This document shows, piece by piece, positions 45,860-54,491 of a DNA stretch of 64,000 nucleotides. The DNA is from Bacteroidales bacterium (GTDB taxonomy: Bacteria; Bacteroidota; Bacteroidia; Bacteroidales; F082). Under the pieces are notes generated by a model. The model was not told the origin of the DNA, made no database searches, and saw only the letters and a list, made by a program, of their open reading frames with translations. The stretch is from positions 36,178 to 100,177 of the forward strand of contig JAFPWT010000001.1 of the NCBI GenBank assembly GCA_017394865.1. The letters run 5' to 3'. The translations under genes and the position numbers were made by a program. The stretch's first letter is position 1. Every line of letters starts with the position of its first letter.

Positions 45860-46497
45860 ATTTCAGTTTTTAACATTTGTTTCCATTTGAAGTATCCGAA
45901 AATAGCAATGATTACGTAAACACCGTATAAAGTTGCTTTAAATGGTATATCTTTATAAAAATATAAGGCGCATGTAACGATATCGACCACAATCCAAACA
46001 AACCATTGTTCGAGGTATTTTCGGGCCAAAGCCCAGATGCCTACGATGCTCAGGGCAGTGGTGAAGGCGTCAGCAACAGGGACTTTCGAGTCGGTGAAGT
46101 TCTCCAAAATGAGATAAATAGCAAGCCAGATCACTGCGGCAAGTCCCATCCAGATGATGGCGGTTTTCTTCGGCATATGGCGGATAGGAAGGTCTTTCTT
46201 CTTGCTGACATGCCGCGACCATGCAATAAAGCCATAGATCGTCATGGCGAGATAATAGAACTCCATGCCGCAATCGGCGTAAAGGCCTTTTTGGTAATAC
46301 AGTACAATACCCAGGCACTGCATGAAGAAACCTACCACCCACATCGCGACACGGCCCTTATACTCTAGGATAATATAGGCTAATCCCAAGGCCGCGGTAA
46401 CCATGTCAAGGCCATAGCGCGTCAGAAACTCTCCAAATCGACCTAGGAAACGAAACGTTCTGATTACAAATTCAATATCGATGGATAGGATTTCCAT
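45856..46497 (-). CDS. pnuC: PnuC-family vitamin transporter
   Basis: 213 residues with about seven membrane helices. PnuC features are ILEYKGRVAMWVVGFF, GMEFYYLAMTIYGFIAW and EQWFVWIVVDIVTCALYFYK. The family imports nicotinamide riboside; in Bacteroidota, relatives (PnuT) import thiamine. The substrate cannot be told from the sequence and no riboswitch precedes it here. It lies 8 nt after the nucleotide-sugar dehydrogenase gene and overlaps the next gene by 4 nt. Confidence 0.88.
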   Translation of the reverse strand: MEILSIDIEFVIRTFRFLGRFGEFLTRYGLDMVTAALGLAYIILEYKGRVAMWVVGFFMQCLGIVLYYQKGLYADCGMEFYYLAMTIYGFIAWSRHVSKKKDLPIRHMPKKTAIIWMGLAAVIWLAIYLILENFTDSKVPVADAFTTALSIVGIWALARKYLEQWFVWIVVDIVTCALYFYKDIPFKATLYGVYVIIAIFGYFKWKQMLKTEI

Positions 46498-46505
46498 AAG
46501 GGATG

Positions 46506-47783
46506 CTACAGTCGACCATCGACAATTTCTCTGGACAAGACACCTTTGACATCGTAAATTACGCCGCCAGGACGGACAAGGCTGGCCACATCAAGGGTCT
46601 TAAACTCATCATGGGCGACAGCCAAAATAACGGCGTCGTATAGATAAGAAGTTAGAGGTAAGAGGTTAGAGGTGAGTGTGATGCCATATTCCTTCTTGAC
46701 CTTGTCGGGATTGGCCCAGGGGTCATAGACGGTGATGTTCGAGGTGTACTCCTCGAGGGCATGGTAGATATCGACAACCTTGGTATTGCGGATGTCGGGA
46801 CAATTCTCCTTAAAGGTGATGCCAAGAATGAGGATGTTGGCATCCTTCACCAGTACCCCCTTCTTATTCATACACTTGACGGTCTGATCGGCCACATAGG
46901 CACCCATGCCATCGTTCAAGCGTCTGGAATTCATCATGATACGCGGATAGACACCGTAAACCTGAGCCTTTTGGATGAGGTAGTACGGATCGACCGAGAT
47001 ACAGTGACCTCCCACCAAGCCAGGGCTCAGCTTGATGAAGTTCCACTTGGATGAGGCTGCCTCAATCACATCGTGGGTGTCGATCCCCATCGCATTGAAA
47101 ATCTTGGCCAGTTCGTTCATGAAAGCGATGTTGACATCACGCTGGCTGTTTTCAATGATCTTGGAGGCTTCGGCCACCTTTATACTTGGGGCTTTATGCG
47201 TACCATTGATTAAAACAGTATTATACACATCATCCACATAATCAGCAATTTCAGTCGTGCTACCTGAAGTAACTTTACGGATCTTCTCAACCGTATGAAG
47301 TTTATCGCCTGGATTGATACGCTCAGGGCTATAGCCGGCGAAAAAGTCCACATTGAACTTTAGCCCAGAGACCTTTTCCACCACAGGGAGGCATTCCTCC
47401 TCGGTCACCCCAGGATAGACGGTAGACTCATACACCACCACATCCCCTTTTGAAATCACCTTGCCCACCGTCTCGGAAGCGCCGACTAACGGAGTAAGAT
47501 CAGGGCGGTTATTGACATCGACAGGCGTAGGAACGGCAACCACGTAAAAATTGCAATTCCTGATGGCTTCAAGATCAGTAGTACACTTAAAACCATGATT
47601 ATCAATGGCATCCTTTAAAAGTTCATCGCTCACTTCGAGAGTGGCATCGTGGCCGCCCATAAGAGCATCCACTCGGGCTTGATTCATGTCGAACCCAACG
47701 GTTTCAAATTTTGTAGAGAATAGTCTGGCCAAGGGCAATCCTACATAGCCCAAGCCAATTACAGCTATTTTAGTTTCTTTCAT
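46506..47783 (-). CDS. UDP-sugar 6-dehydrogenase (UDP-GlcNAc/ManNAc/GalNAc dehydrogenase type)
   Basis: 425 residues from ATG 47783; a TTG three codons upstream is less likely. Motifs: IGLGYVGLPLA (NAD loop, 9-19), VAVPTPVD, YESTVYPGVTEEE, and the catalytic Cys261 in GGHCISVDPYYL. It oxidises the C6 of a UDP-N-acetylhexosamine to an uronate for capsule or LPS. WbpA, WecC and TviB types cannot be separated with certainty. Odd point: codons 370-379 (TSNLLPLTSY) are encoded by a heptad repeat that seems inserted before YDAVILAVAHDEF. First gene of a group ending in rfbB. Confidence 0.9.
   Translation of the reverse strand: MKETKIAVIGLGYVGLPLARLFSTKFETVGFDMNQARVDALMGGHDATLEVSDELLKDAIDNHGFKCTTDLEAIRNCNFYVVAVPTPVDVNNRPDLTPLVGASETVGKVISKGDVVVYESTVYPGVTEEECLPVVEKVSGLKFNVDFFAGYSPERINPGDKLHTVEKIRKVTSGSTTEIADYVDDVYNTVLINGTHKAPSIKVAEASKIIENSQRDVNIAFMNELAKIFNAMGIDTHDVIEAASSKWNFIKLSPGLVGGHCISVDPYYLIQKAQVYGVYPRIMMNSRRLNDGMGAYVADQTVKCMNKKGVLVKDANILILGITFKENCPDIRNTKVVDIYHALEEYTSNITVYDPWANPDKVKKEYGITLTSNLLPLTSYLYDAVILAVAHDEFKTLDVASLVRPGGVIYDVKGVLSREIVDGRL
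46647..46674. repeat. Four heptanucleotide repeats inside a coding region
   Basis: AGAAGTT, AGAGGTA, AGAGGTT and AGAGGTG follow one another without gaps (forward strand). On the coding strand they read CTCTAAC-type units. One unit gained or lost would shift the frame of the nucleotide-sugar dehydrogenase. Confidence 0.7.
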
Positions 47784-47800
47784 AAAGTTCAAAATTTTGG

Positions 47801-47859
47801 CAAAAATATAAAAAATTTCATCATTAAGCCAAACTCATCAAAAAAAATCCTTATTTTTG
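47801..47859. promoter_or_regulatory. Divergent promoters (nucleotide-sugar dehydrogenase / recR)
   Basis: CAAAAATA at 47801-47808 is a reverse-strand TATTTTTG box 17 nt before ATG 47783. TATTTTTG at 47852-47859 faces recR, 26 nt before its ATG. -33 boxes are unclear. Confidence 0.5.
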
Positions 47860-47885
47860 CTCCCTCGCAATGACGAGCACATGTA

Positions 47886-48494
47886 ATGAGTGAATACTCC
47901 AGCATATTATTGGAAAATGCGGTTGAAGCCCTCTCGAAACTGCCGGGAATCGGCAAGAAGACGGCTTTACGATTAGCCTTGCACCTGCTCAACGAAGACG
48001 CGTTGGAGACCGAACAGATTGCCGACGCCTTGCTGAAGATGAAGCACAACATCATGCTCTGCGAGCGTTGCCACAACATCTCCGACACCAAAGTGTGCGC
48101 CATCTGCGGCAACCCTCGTCGCGACGAAAACACGCTCTGCGTAGTGGCCGACATGAGGGATGTGCTGGCCATCGAACATACTGCCGCCTACAACGGCCTC
48201 TACCATGTGCTAGGCGGCGTGATCAGCCCCATCGAAGGTATCGGTCCCAACGACCTTCAAATTGAAGACCTAGTGCAACGCACCTATCGCGAAGACCTCA
48301 AAGAGATCATTCTCGCACTTCCAGCAACGATTGAAGGCGACACAACTAACTTCTATATTTACAAGAAGTTACATGATTTCAAAGGAAAGGTCTCAGTCAT
48401 TGCAAAAGGCATCGCCGTGGGCGACACGTTGGAGTATGTTGACGAGATCACTTTAGGACGTTCGATTCAAAACAGAGTGAGATTTAATGATTGA
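47886..48494 (+). CDS. recR: Recombination protein RecR
   Basis: 202 residues, full length. Helix-hairpin-helix (KLPGIGKKTALRLALHLL), a zinc finger with Cys59, 62, 71 and 74 (CERC, CAIC), and a TOPRIM domain (LCVVADMRDVLAIE) ending with the Walker-B-like region are all present. With RecF/RecO it loads RecA at gaps during repair. It overlaps the TPR gene by 8 nt. Confidence 0.96.
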   Translation: MSEYSSILLENAVEALSKLPGIGKKTALRLALHLLNEDALETEQIADALLKMKHNIMLCERCHNISDTKVCAICGNPRRDENTLCVVADMRDVLAIEHTAAYNGLYHVLGGVISPIEGIGPNDLQIEDLVQRTYREDLKEIILALPATIEGDTTNFYIYKKLHDFKGKVSVIAKGIAVGDTLEYVDEITLGRSIQNRVRFND

Positions 48495-49896
48495 CGACGA
48501 GAACATATGGAACGACAACGAGGACGAGGAAAGTGACGACGAGCTCACAGCGGAGGCGGTGAAGCGGTTCGAAACGATGCTTGAGGAGCAGCGTCCCGCG
48601 TATTTCGATGCGGAGGAGTTTGAGCTGATCATCGACTATTATGTCAACCAAAACGACCTCAAGCATTCGCGTAAGGCGGTGGACCTTGCCTTGGAGCAAC
48701 ACCCCGAGGACACCTGCATCCGTATCAAAAACGCCCGTCAATTCCTGGTGGAAAACAACCCCAAGAAAGCCTTAGAGCTGATGTCGCAGATCGACGGGAG
48801 CGACGACGAAGAGGACTACCATCTCACCTTAGGCTCATGCTACGCCGCCCTGGGCAAACACCAGCAGGCCATCGACAGCTACACCCGGGCCATGCGCTAC
48901 TACGAGGAAGACGAACGAGGGGAGATCTACCACGCCATCGGCTACGAATACCAAAGCCTCAGCCTCTACAGCAAGGCCATCGAATACTATAAGAAATCGT
49001 TGAGTTTCGAGGATCTCACCAGCTGCTACCTGAGCACTGGGAAGGTCGAAGAAGGCATCGCCTACTTCAACCAATACATCGACGAACACCCCCACGACAC
49101 CGAGGCCTGGTCGTCCTTGGGCGACATCTACCGCCGTCTCGACCGACTTGAAGACGCCATCGAGATGTACGAATACGTGCTGGCCATCGACCCTACCCAC
49201 CAATGGGCCAACATGAACCTCGCCAACACCTACTACGACCTCGACCGCTTCCAAGAGGCCATCGACTCGCTCCACGAAGCCATCGACCACGGGGTGGATA
49301 CCTCCATGATCCACGCCTCCCTGGGCGACTGCCACTACCGCAAAGGCGAGTTCATCGACGCCAAAAACGAGTACAACCAAGCCCTGAAACGCAACGAATA
49401 CCTCACCGAGGCCTGGTCGGGACTGGGCTACGTGTACAGCGACAGCGGCGACAGCAACAAGGCCATTAGGTTCTTCGACAAGGCCTACCGCCTGGAACCC
49501 TTCAACGACGACCACCTCTACAACCTGGCCGCCGAATACCATAAGATCAACCAAAACGAGAAGGCCCTTAACTACCTGCTGGAGATCGAACAGCATCAGC
49601 CCAACGACCCGGACCTGTATTTCTTTCTCGGCGACCTACTGGCCGATATGGGCCGCGTGGACGAAGGCATCTGCTACCTGAAACTCGGCCTGGAACGCAC
49701 CGACAACGACCCCACCCTGCGCTACCTCCTCGCCTACCTCTATCTGGAACGCGGCGATCGCACTCCCGCCCTGACCTATCTGGAAGAGGCGTTGACCGCC
49801 GATCCAGGATACCACAAGGAATTCATCGAATACGACCCTGAATTGATCACCAACGACGTGGAGGTGATGGAACTCATAAATAGAATCATAAAATAA
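48487..49896 (+). CDS. Tetratricopeptide-repeat protein
   Basis: 469 residues with an acidic N-terminus (NDNEDEESDDELT) and about ten TPR units, for example SCYAALGKHQQAIDSYTRAM, SLGDIYRRLDRLEDAIEMYE, NLANTYYDLDRFQEAIDSLH and GLGYVYSDSGDSNKAIRFFD. No signal peptide, so cytoplasmic. TPR arrays bind partner proteins; the partner is unknown. The start lies inside the end of recR (8-nt overlap), so it is translated from the recR message. Confidence 0.88.
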   Translation: MIDDENIWNDNEDEESDDELTAEAVKRFETMLEEQRPAYFDAEEFELIIDYYVNQNDLKHSRKAVDLALEQHPEDTCIRIKNARQFLVENNPKKALELMSQIDGSDDEEDYHLTLGSCYAALGKHQQAIDSYTRAMRYYEEDERGEIYHAIGYEYQSLSLYSKAIEYYKKSLSFEDLTSCYLSTGKVEEGIAYFNQYIDEHPHDTEAWSSLGDIYRRLDRLEDAIEMYEYVLAIDPTHQWANMNLANTYYDLDRFQEAIDSLHEAIDHGVDTSMIHASLGDCHYRKGEFIDAKNEYNQALKRNEYLTEAWSGLGYVYSDSGDSNKAIRFFDKAYRLEPFNDDHLYNLAAEYHKINQNEKALNYLLEIEQHQPNDPDLYFFLGDLLADMGRVDEGICYLKLGLERTDNDPTLRYLLAYLYLERGDRTPALTYLEEALTADPGYHKEFIEYDPELITNDVEVMELINRIIK

Positions 49897-49903
49897 AAGA
49901 ACT

Positions 49904-50413
49904 ATGCACCCTTACCTATTGGTTTTCCTGATATCGATGGTTCCCGTGTTCGAATTGCGCGCCGGCATTCCTACTGCCTATTATTATTATACGCATCCCG
50001 ACCCCGAGACCTTCGGAGAAATCAACCTATTGCTTGGATACCTCTTGAGCGCCCTTGGCAATTTGCTTCCCGTTCCCTTTATCTTCTTTTTTGCACGCCG
50101 CGTCCTGGAATGGGGCAAGGACAAGAAAGTCATCGGAAAGTTCTTTACTTGGTGCTTGAAAAAAGGAGAAAAAGGCAGCCAGAAACTACAGGCCAAATCG
50201 AGTAATGGTCTATACGTCGCATTGATGTTTTTTGTCGGCATTCCTCTTCCTGTAACAGGTGCCTGGACAGGAACGCTCGCCGCCAGTTTCCTGAACATGG
50301 ACTTCAAGAAAAGCATGCTGGCCATCCTCGGAGGCGTCATTCTTGCCAGCATCATCGTAGGCGTGTTGTGTCTTCTTGGTTTTAGCGCCTGGTTTGGCGA
50401 ACCCGTCGTATAA
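49904..50413 (+). CDS. Small membrane exporter-like protein (Sm_multidrug_ex family)
   Basis: 169 residues with four to five membrane helices and the family strings MVPVFELRAGIPTAYY, LLPVPFIFFFARRVLEW and VGIPLPVTGAWTGTLAA. The family is named for putative small multidrug export, but firm function is lacking. It follows the TPR gene by 7 nt and shares one base with aroE (TAATG). Confidence 0.82.
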   Translation: MHPYLLVFLISMVPVFELRAGIPTAYYYYTHPDPETFGEINLLLGYLLSALGNLLPVPFIFFFARRVLEWGKDKKVIGKFFTWCLKKGEKGSQKLQAKSSNGLYVALMFFVGIPLPVTGAWTGTLAASFLNMDFKKSMLAILGGVILASIIVGVLCLLGFSAWFGEPVV

Positions 50414-51138
50414 TGAAACTTTTCGGACTCATCGGCCATCCCTTGGGGCATTCGTTCTCCAAGGCCTATTTCACTGAGAAATTTGAAAGTAAAGGTTTAG
50501 ATTGCGAATATCAAAACTTTGACATTAAAGAAATTAATACTATTCGAAAGTTGGTTTCAGACCACCCTAATTTAAAAGGGTTTAACGTCACCATCCCCTA
50601 TAAAGAAGCCATCATTCCCTATCTCGACGAATTGGATCCCGTAGCCAATAAAATCGGCGCGGCAAACACCGTGAAAGTCTTATCCAACGGAAGATTGAAA
50701 GGCTTTAATACGGATGTCACAGGAATGAAGGCTTCCATCACCATGGATAAAAGCAAGAAAGCCCTCATCCTCGGCACTGGTGGGGCCTCCAAAGCGGCAC
50801 AATACGTACTTCGGAGCGAGAGCATCCCTTTTCATTTAGTAAGCCGTGACCCTAAAAAAAGCGATTTCACCTACCAAAACTTAACGCCGGAGATCATCCA
50901 ATCCCACCTGATCATCGTCAACGCCACCCCAGTAGGTATGGCTCCTCACGCTAACGAAGCGCCCGACATTCCTTACGAGGCCATCACCCCTCAGCATATG
51001 CTTTTCGACCTAATTTACAACCCCGAGGAAACCCTTTTCCTCCAGCACGGCCGAAAACACGGAGCCACTACCGTCAATGGCCTTACCATGCTTCACGCCC
51101 AAGCCGAAGCCTCATGGATGATTTGGAACCAACCTTAG
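50413..51138 (+). CDS. aroE: Shikimate dehydrogenase
   Basis: 241 residues, slightly short for the family. IGHPLGHSFSKAYF (shikimate site), GFNVTIPYKEAI with catalytic Lys64, NTDVTG with Asp101, the NADP loop ILGTGGASKA and NATPVGMAP are present. It reduces 3-dehydroshikimate to shikimate; the product is used by the shikimate kinase at 20352-20855. One-base overlap with the upstream membrane protein gene. Confidence 0.94.
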   Translation: MKLFGLIGHPLGHSFSKAYFTEKFESKGLDCEYQNFDIKEINTIRKLVSDHPNLKGFNVTIPYKEAIIPYLDELDPVANKIGAANTVKVLSNGRLKGFNTDVTGMKASITMDKSKKALILGTGGASKAAQYVLRSESIPFHLVSRDPKKSDFTYQNLTPEIIQSHLIIVNATPVGMAPHANEAPDIPYEAITPQHMLFDLIYNPEETLFLQHGRKHGATTVNGLTMLHAQAEASWMIWNQP

Positions 51139-51171
51139 CAATATTTTTTACAGACCAACGTTAAATTGTCG

Positions 51172-51179
51172 TATTTTTG
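51172..51179 (+). promoter_or_regulatory. -7 box of the outer-membrane protein gene
   Basis: TATTTTTG at 51172-51179, 20 nt before the ATG at 51200, in the 61-nt gap after aroE. A TTG about 20 nt upstream is not evident. Confidence 0.45.
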
Positions 51180-51199
51180 CGAAACTAGATTGATCGACT

Positions 51200-52045
51200 A
51201 TGAAACTCAATAAACTCCTTTTGGTCGGGGCCTTGCTGCTGACCGCCTGTTTCAACCCGTTGAAAGCCCAGATGTTCAAAGGCGAAGTATTCGCCGGAGG
51301 CAGTTTAAGCCAAGTGGACGGTGACGAGTGCTACGGCTACGAGCGCATTAATGCCCAGATCGGCGCCGGCGTGCTATGGTCGCCCATCGACGAGGACTGG
51401 CTCGACATCGGGCTCGAGATCCTCTACAATCCCAAAGGCGCCCTGCGCAGCGACACCCTCAAATACAACAGCGGCTCGTTCTACGGGCTTTACAACCTGA
51501 AGCTCAACTATGTGGAAATCCCGCTAATGCTCTATCTTACCGACAAAAACCGCTATACTGTGGGAATCGGTCTATCCTATGGGCGACTGGTGGGCCTCAA
51601 CGAGAAGATTAACAACATTGAAACGGGCACCACCGTCGGCGACGGACGTCTGCGCTGGAGAGACGGCTTCGCAGGCGTGGAAGGCGTTGATGTGACACAA
51701 TTCATGTCCAACGATGACCTTGAAATCCCTGGCCTCTATGATGAGAGCACCAATCCTCCCACCCTGTGGGTGGCAAACTCCAACACCTACAACAAAAACG
51801 ACTTCAGCATCTGTGCCGACTTCCGCATCCGTATCTGGAAAGGGCTCCACGCCCAGCTGCGTTACCAATATTCGCTGGCACCAATCCGCATCCGTCTCTT
51901 CGAAGAATACACTCCTTATCTGGAATACGACATCCGTCGACAGTTCAACAACCAGATTTCATTACGTTTGACGTATATCTTCGGCGAGGATCTCACGAAA
52001 CTCAACAAAGCGGTCCAGAAACAGGAAAAAAGAAATCGCTATTAA
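51200..52045 (+). CDS. Outer-membrane beta-barrel (porin-like) protein
   Basis: 281 residues with a signal peptide ending PLKAQ (the Cys at residue 17 is not in a proper lipobox). The mature protein has the FKGEVFAGGSLSQVDGD start common in Bacteroidota OmpX/OMP_b-brl-2-like barrels, alternating strands (LYNLKLNYVEIPLMLYL, TVGIGLSYGRLVGLNE) and a penultimate strand ISLRLTYIFGEDL. The short basic tail QKQEKRNRY is unusual for a barrel end. Function unknown. It overlaps trmN6 tail-to-tail by 4 nt. Confidence 0.75.
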   Translation: MKLNKLLLVGALLLTACFNPLKAQMFKGEVFAGGSLSQVDGDECYGYERINAQIGAGVLWSPIDEDWLDIGLEILYNPKGALRSDTLKYNSGSFYGLYNLKLNYVEIPLMLYLTDKNRYTVGIGLSYGRLVGLNEKINNIETGTTVGDGRLRWRDGFAGVEGVDVTQFMSNDDLEIPGLYDESTNPPTLWVANSNTYNKNDFSICADFRIRIWKGLHAQLRYQYSLAPIRIRLFEEYTPYLEYDIRRQFNNQISLRLTYIFGEDLTKLNKAVQKQEKRNRY

Positions 52046-52743
52046 CCTAAATAGAAATCCGCCACAACCCGATCATACGCATCGGTGAACGAACCGTCGA
52101 CACGGCGGATGATCAACTCACTGGACGCAACCGTCTCGGGCTTCCCATAACGAAACTCCAAATTCACCCGATTGGGTTCTTTACCCTCAACCGGAATGAT
52201 ATTTTCTTTACTGTAGACAAATAGATTTTGCTGCTCCGCCAAAGGAATAAACTCCTGCGATTCCCTCAGGGGCAAGACCACTACAAACCGTCCATCAGGC
52301 TTCAACAGACGTTTGACAGCGGCAATCAACTCGCCAAACGTCAAAGATGAATCCGTATGCCGTGCCTGGTTACGCCGATCAGCATCGCATTTGAAGGAAT
52401 TCACAAAGAACGGCGGATTGGAGATGATCAGGTCATAGGCACACTGCATGGTGAACTTCCTGACATCGGCATGAAAGGCAAACAACTGTCGATCCCACTG
52501 CGAGGCTTGGAAGTTCTCCGACGCCTCAATTGCCGACGCTTCGTCGAGATCTACGGCATGAACCTTGGCGATCCCCCTTTGCGCCAGCATCAACGGCAAG
52601 ATACCACAACCGGTACCCACGTCAAGCACCCAGTCCGTCGGCTTCAACGCCACCCACGCACCAAGCAACACCGCATCGGTCCCAACCTTCATAGTGGAGC
52701 GATCGTGATAAAGACTAAAGTGCTTGAAATGGAAACGTTTCAT
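52042..52743 (-). CDS. trmN6: tRNA1(Val) (adenine-37-N6)-methyltransferase, TrmN6-like
   Basis: 233 residues. Begins FHFKHFSLYHDRSTMKVGTD, a strong TrmN6/YfiC signature. The Rossmann fold has DVGTGCG (41-47) and the N6-adenine catalytic NPPF (109-112). It methylates A37 of a tRNA, by family; the exact tRNA in this lineage is not known from sequence. It overlaps rimM by 4 nt (ATGA). Confidence 0.9.
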   Translation of the reverse strand: MKRFHFKHFSLYHDRSTMKVGTDAVLLGAWVALKPTDWVLDVGTGCGILPLMLAQRGIAKVHAVDLDEASAIEASENFQASQWDRQLFAFHADVRKFTMQCAYDLIISNPPFFVNSFKCDADRRNQARHTDSSLTFGELIAAVKRLLKPDGRFVVVLPLRESQEFIPLAEQQNLFVYSKENIIPVEGKEPNRVNLEFRYGKPETVASSELIIRRVDGSFTDAYDRVVADFYLG

Positions 52744-53264
52744 CCCAAATACATATCAATTAATCCTTCTGGCGCTTTGATATAGAGCTTCTTGGCTTTG
52801 CGGTCGACCTTTTGGATCACCTGATCGAGAATGGGGATCAAGACCTCCTTCTTATCCTTGAAAACTTGGATTATGGCTTGGGTCGGATATTCGATGACAT
52901 CATTAATAGGACCCAACTCCCCTTTCTCGACATCGACAACCAGAAAGCCTTTCACTTCGTGATAATAAAACTGCTTGCCTGAGAGTTTCGGGAGCATCTC
53001 CAACGGCAAAAAGACCTCCTTGCCTGTGAGCGCCGATGCCGCCTCCACCGTCTTGATATCCTGGATGGTCACAAAAAACTTGTCACCGCTACTCACAATC
53101 TTCTCCACAAAGAAAGGTGTCAGCACCTTGTTGATTTCCAACAGGAAATACTTCATGTCGTGATAGGCCGACGGATCGTCGACATCGAGCTTAATGGTGA
53201 TCTCACCCTTGATGCCGTGGGTCTTGGCCACACGACCTAAATAAAAACAATCTTCCTTTGTCAT
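52740..53264 (-). CDS. rimM: Ribosome maturation factor RimM
   Basis: 174 residues from ATG 53264 (MTKEDCFYLGRVAKTHGIKGE, the usual start). N-terminal RimM domain with LGRVAKTHGIKGEI; C-terminal PRC-barrel domain with QVFKDKKEVLIPILDQVI. It helps assemble the 30S head with ribosomal protein S19. The usual partners rpsP and trmD are not adjacent; trmN6 is instead. Confidence 0.94.
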   Translation of the reverse strand: MTKEDCFYLGRVAKTHGIKGEITIKLDVDDPSAYHDMKYFLLEINKVLTPFFVEKIVSSGDKFFVTIQDIKTVEAASALTGKEVFLPLEMLPKLSGKQFYYHEVKGFLVVDVEKGELGPINDVIEYPTQAIIQVFKDKKEVLIPILDQVIQKVDRKAKKLYIKAPEGLIDMYLG

Positions 53265-53285
53265 TTTTTCATCAGGTTTTAAATG

Positions 53286-53312
53286 CAAAAATAAGAGTTT
53301 TTTCTATTTTTG
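53286..53312. promoter_or_regulatory. Divergent promoters (rimM / metal exporter)
   Basis: CAAAAATA at 53286-53293 reads TATTTTTG on the reverse strand, 21 nt before ATG 53264. TATTTTTG at 53305-53312 faces forward, 18 nt before ATG 53331. Only 11 nt separate the two boxes. Confidence 0.55.
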
Positions 53313-53330
53313 CGAGGCAATTTGAAAGCA

Positions 53331-54491
53331 ATGCACGAAATCTTTCATATCATCATAGACGTATTACGCAACAGCTTCCTGATCACGGGATTGGTCATCA
53401 TCATGATGCTGATGATCGAATACATCAACATCCATTCTGAAGGTCGCCTGTTCACCCGTCTTCGCAAACACCGTTTCGGACAAGTGGTGCTGGGTGCGGG
53501 ACTGGGCATCATCCCTGGCTGCATGGGTGGCTTCGCTACCGTTTCGATGTATTCGCACAAGCTATTGAGTTTCGGCGCCTTAGTAGCCATGATGATCGCC
53601 TCGTCGGGCGATGAAGCCTTTGTGATGCTGACCATGATTCCCTTAAAAGACCTGCTCCTTCTCAGTGCGGCATTGTTTGTCATCGCCATCCTGGCCGGCT
53701 GGCTGATAGACCTGCTGTCGAAGAAAAAAGGTTCGAAGGAAGTTTATTGTGAAGAAGGATTCCAGCTCCATCAGGAAGAACATGGGCATGGCACCTCCAA
53801 TGAGAAACCCAGTTTGAAGAACATGAAACACGCCAGTGCTGAGCGCATCGCCCTGCTGCTGGGTGTCGTGATCTTCATCATCGCCTTGGCTTTCGGTTTG
53901 TTGGAACACGACCACGAGCATGAACATGAAGCCGCTGAGGCTGCAAGCCACGCCCTGGAAAGTCACGTAAACATCTTTGATGAATACTGGATGAACCTGT
54001 TTTTCGCCGTCGTCAGCCTGTTTGTCGTATGGTTCATCGCCACGGCCAGCGAGCATATCATCAAAGAACATCTTTGGGAGCATGTCATCCGCAAGCATTT
54101 CCTGAGCATTTTCCTGTGGACCTTCGGCGCCTTGCTGGTCATCGAACTTGGACTGCATTATCTAGGTTTCGACGCCGACCCCGATTCCATTGACCTTGAA
54201 GCATGGAGAAGCCAGAACGCCTGGTGGATGATTTTATTAGCTGTTTTGATAGGCATCATCCCCGAGTCAGGGCCGCACATCCTCTTTGTAACGCTTTTCG
54301 CCGCTGGAGCCGCGCCCTTCTCGGTATTGCTGGCCAGCTCCATCTCTCAGGATGGGCACGCTTCTCTCCCACTGCTGGCTGAGAGCAAGCGTGGCTTCAT
54401 CAAAGCCAAAGCCATCAACGTCCTCATCGCAGCAGTCTGCGGATACCTATGTTATTTGATCGAGTTCCTTTTAAAGAATAGCGCCTCATGA
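53331..54491 (+). CDS. Putative 10-TM heavy-metal (manganese-type) exporter with His-rich loops
   Basis: 386 residues from ATG 53331 (an in-frame upstream start would overlap the -7 box). About ten membrane helices; the family string GIIPGCMGGFATVSMYSHKLLSFGALVAMMIASSGDEAF and its second-half echo GIIPESGPHILFVTLFAAG fit the ArsP_2 / putative manganese transporter family (inverted repeat of two halves). Two cytoplasmic or periplasmic loops are rich in His/Glu (HQEEHGHG; EHDHEHEHEAAEAASH), as expected for metal binding. The metal is not proven. It overlaps the universal stress gene by 4 nt. Confidence 0.8.
   Translation: MHEIFHIIIDVLRNSFLITGLVIIMMLMIEYINIHSEGRLFTRLRKHRFGQVVLGAGLGIIPGCMGGFATVSMYSHKLLSFGALVAMMIASSGDEAFVMLTMIPLKDLLLLSAALFVIAILAGWLIDLLSKKKGSKEVYCEEGFQLHQEEHGHGTSNEKPSLKNMKHASAERIALLLGVVIFIIALAFGLLEHDHEHEHEAAEAASHALESHVNIFDEYWMNLFFAVVSLFVVWFIATASEHIIKEHLWEHVIRKHFLSIFLWTFGALLVIELGLHYLGFDADPDSIDLEAWRSQNAWWMILLAVLIGIIPESGPHILFVTLFAAGAAPFSVLLASSISQDGHASLPLLAESKRGFIKAKAINVLIAAVCGYLCYLIEFLLKNSAS

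Noticed and set aside
45856-46497. Calling PnuC a thiamine transporter because of the TPP riboswitch in the same window
   Set aside because: The riboswitch is over 9 kb away before another gene, and no riboswitch precedes pnuC.
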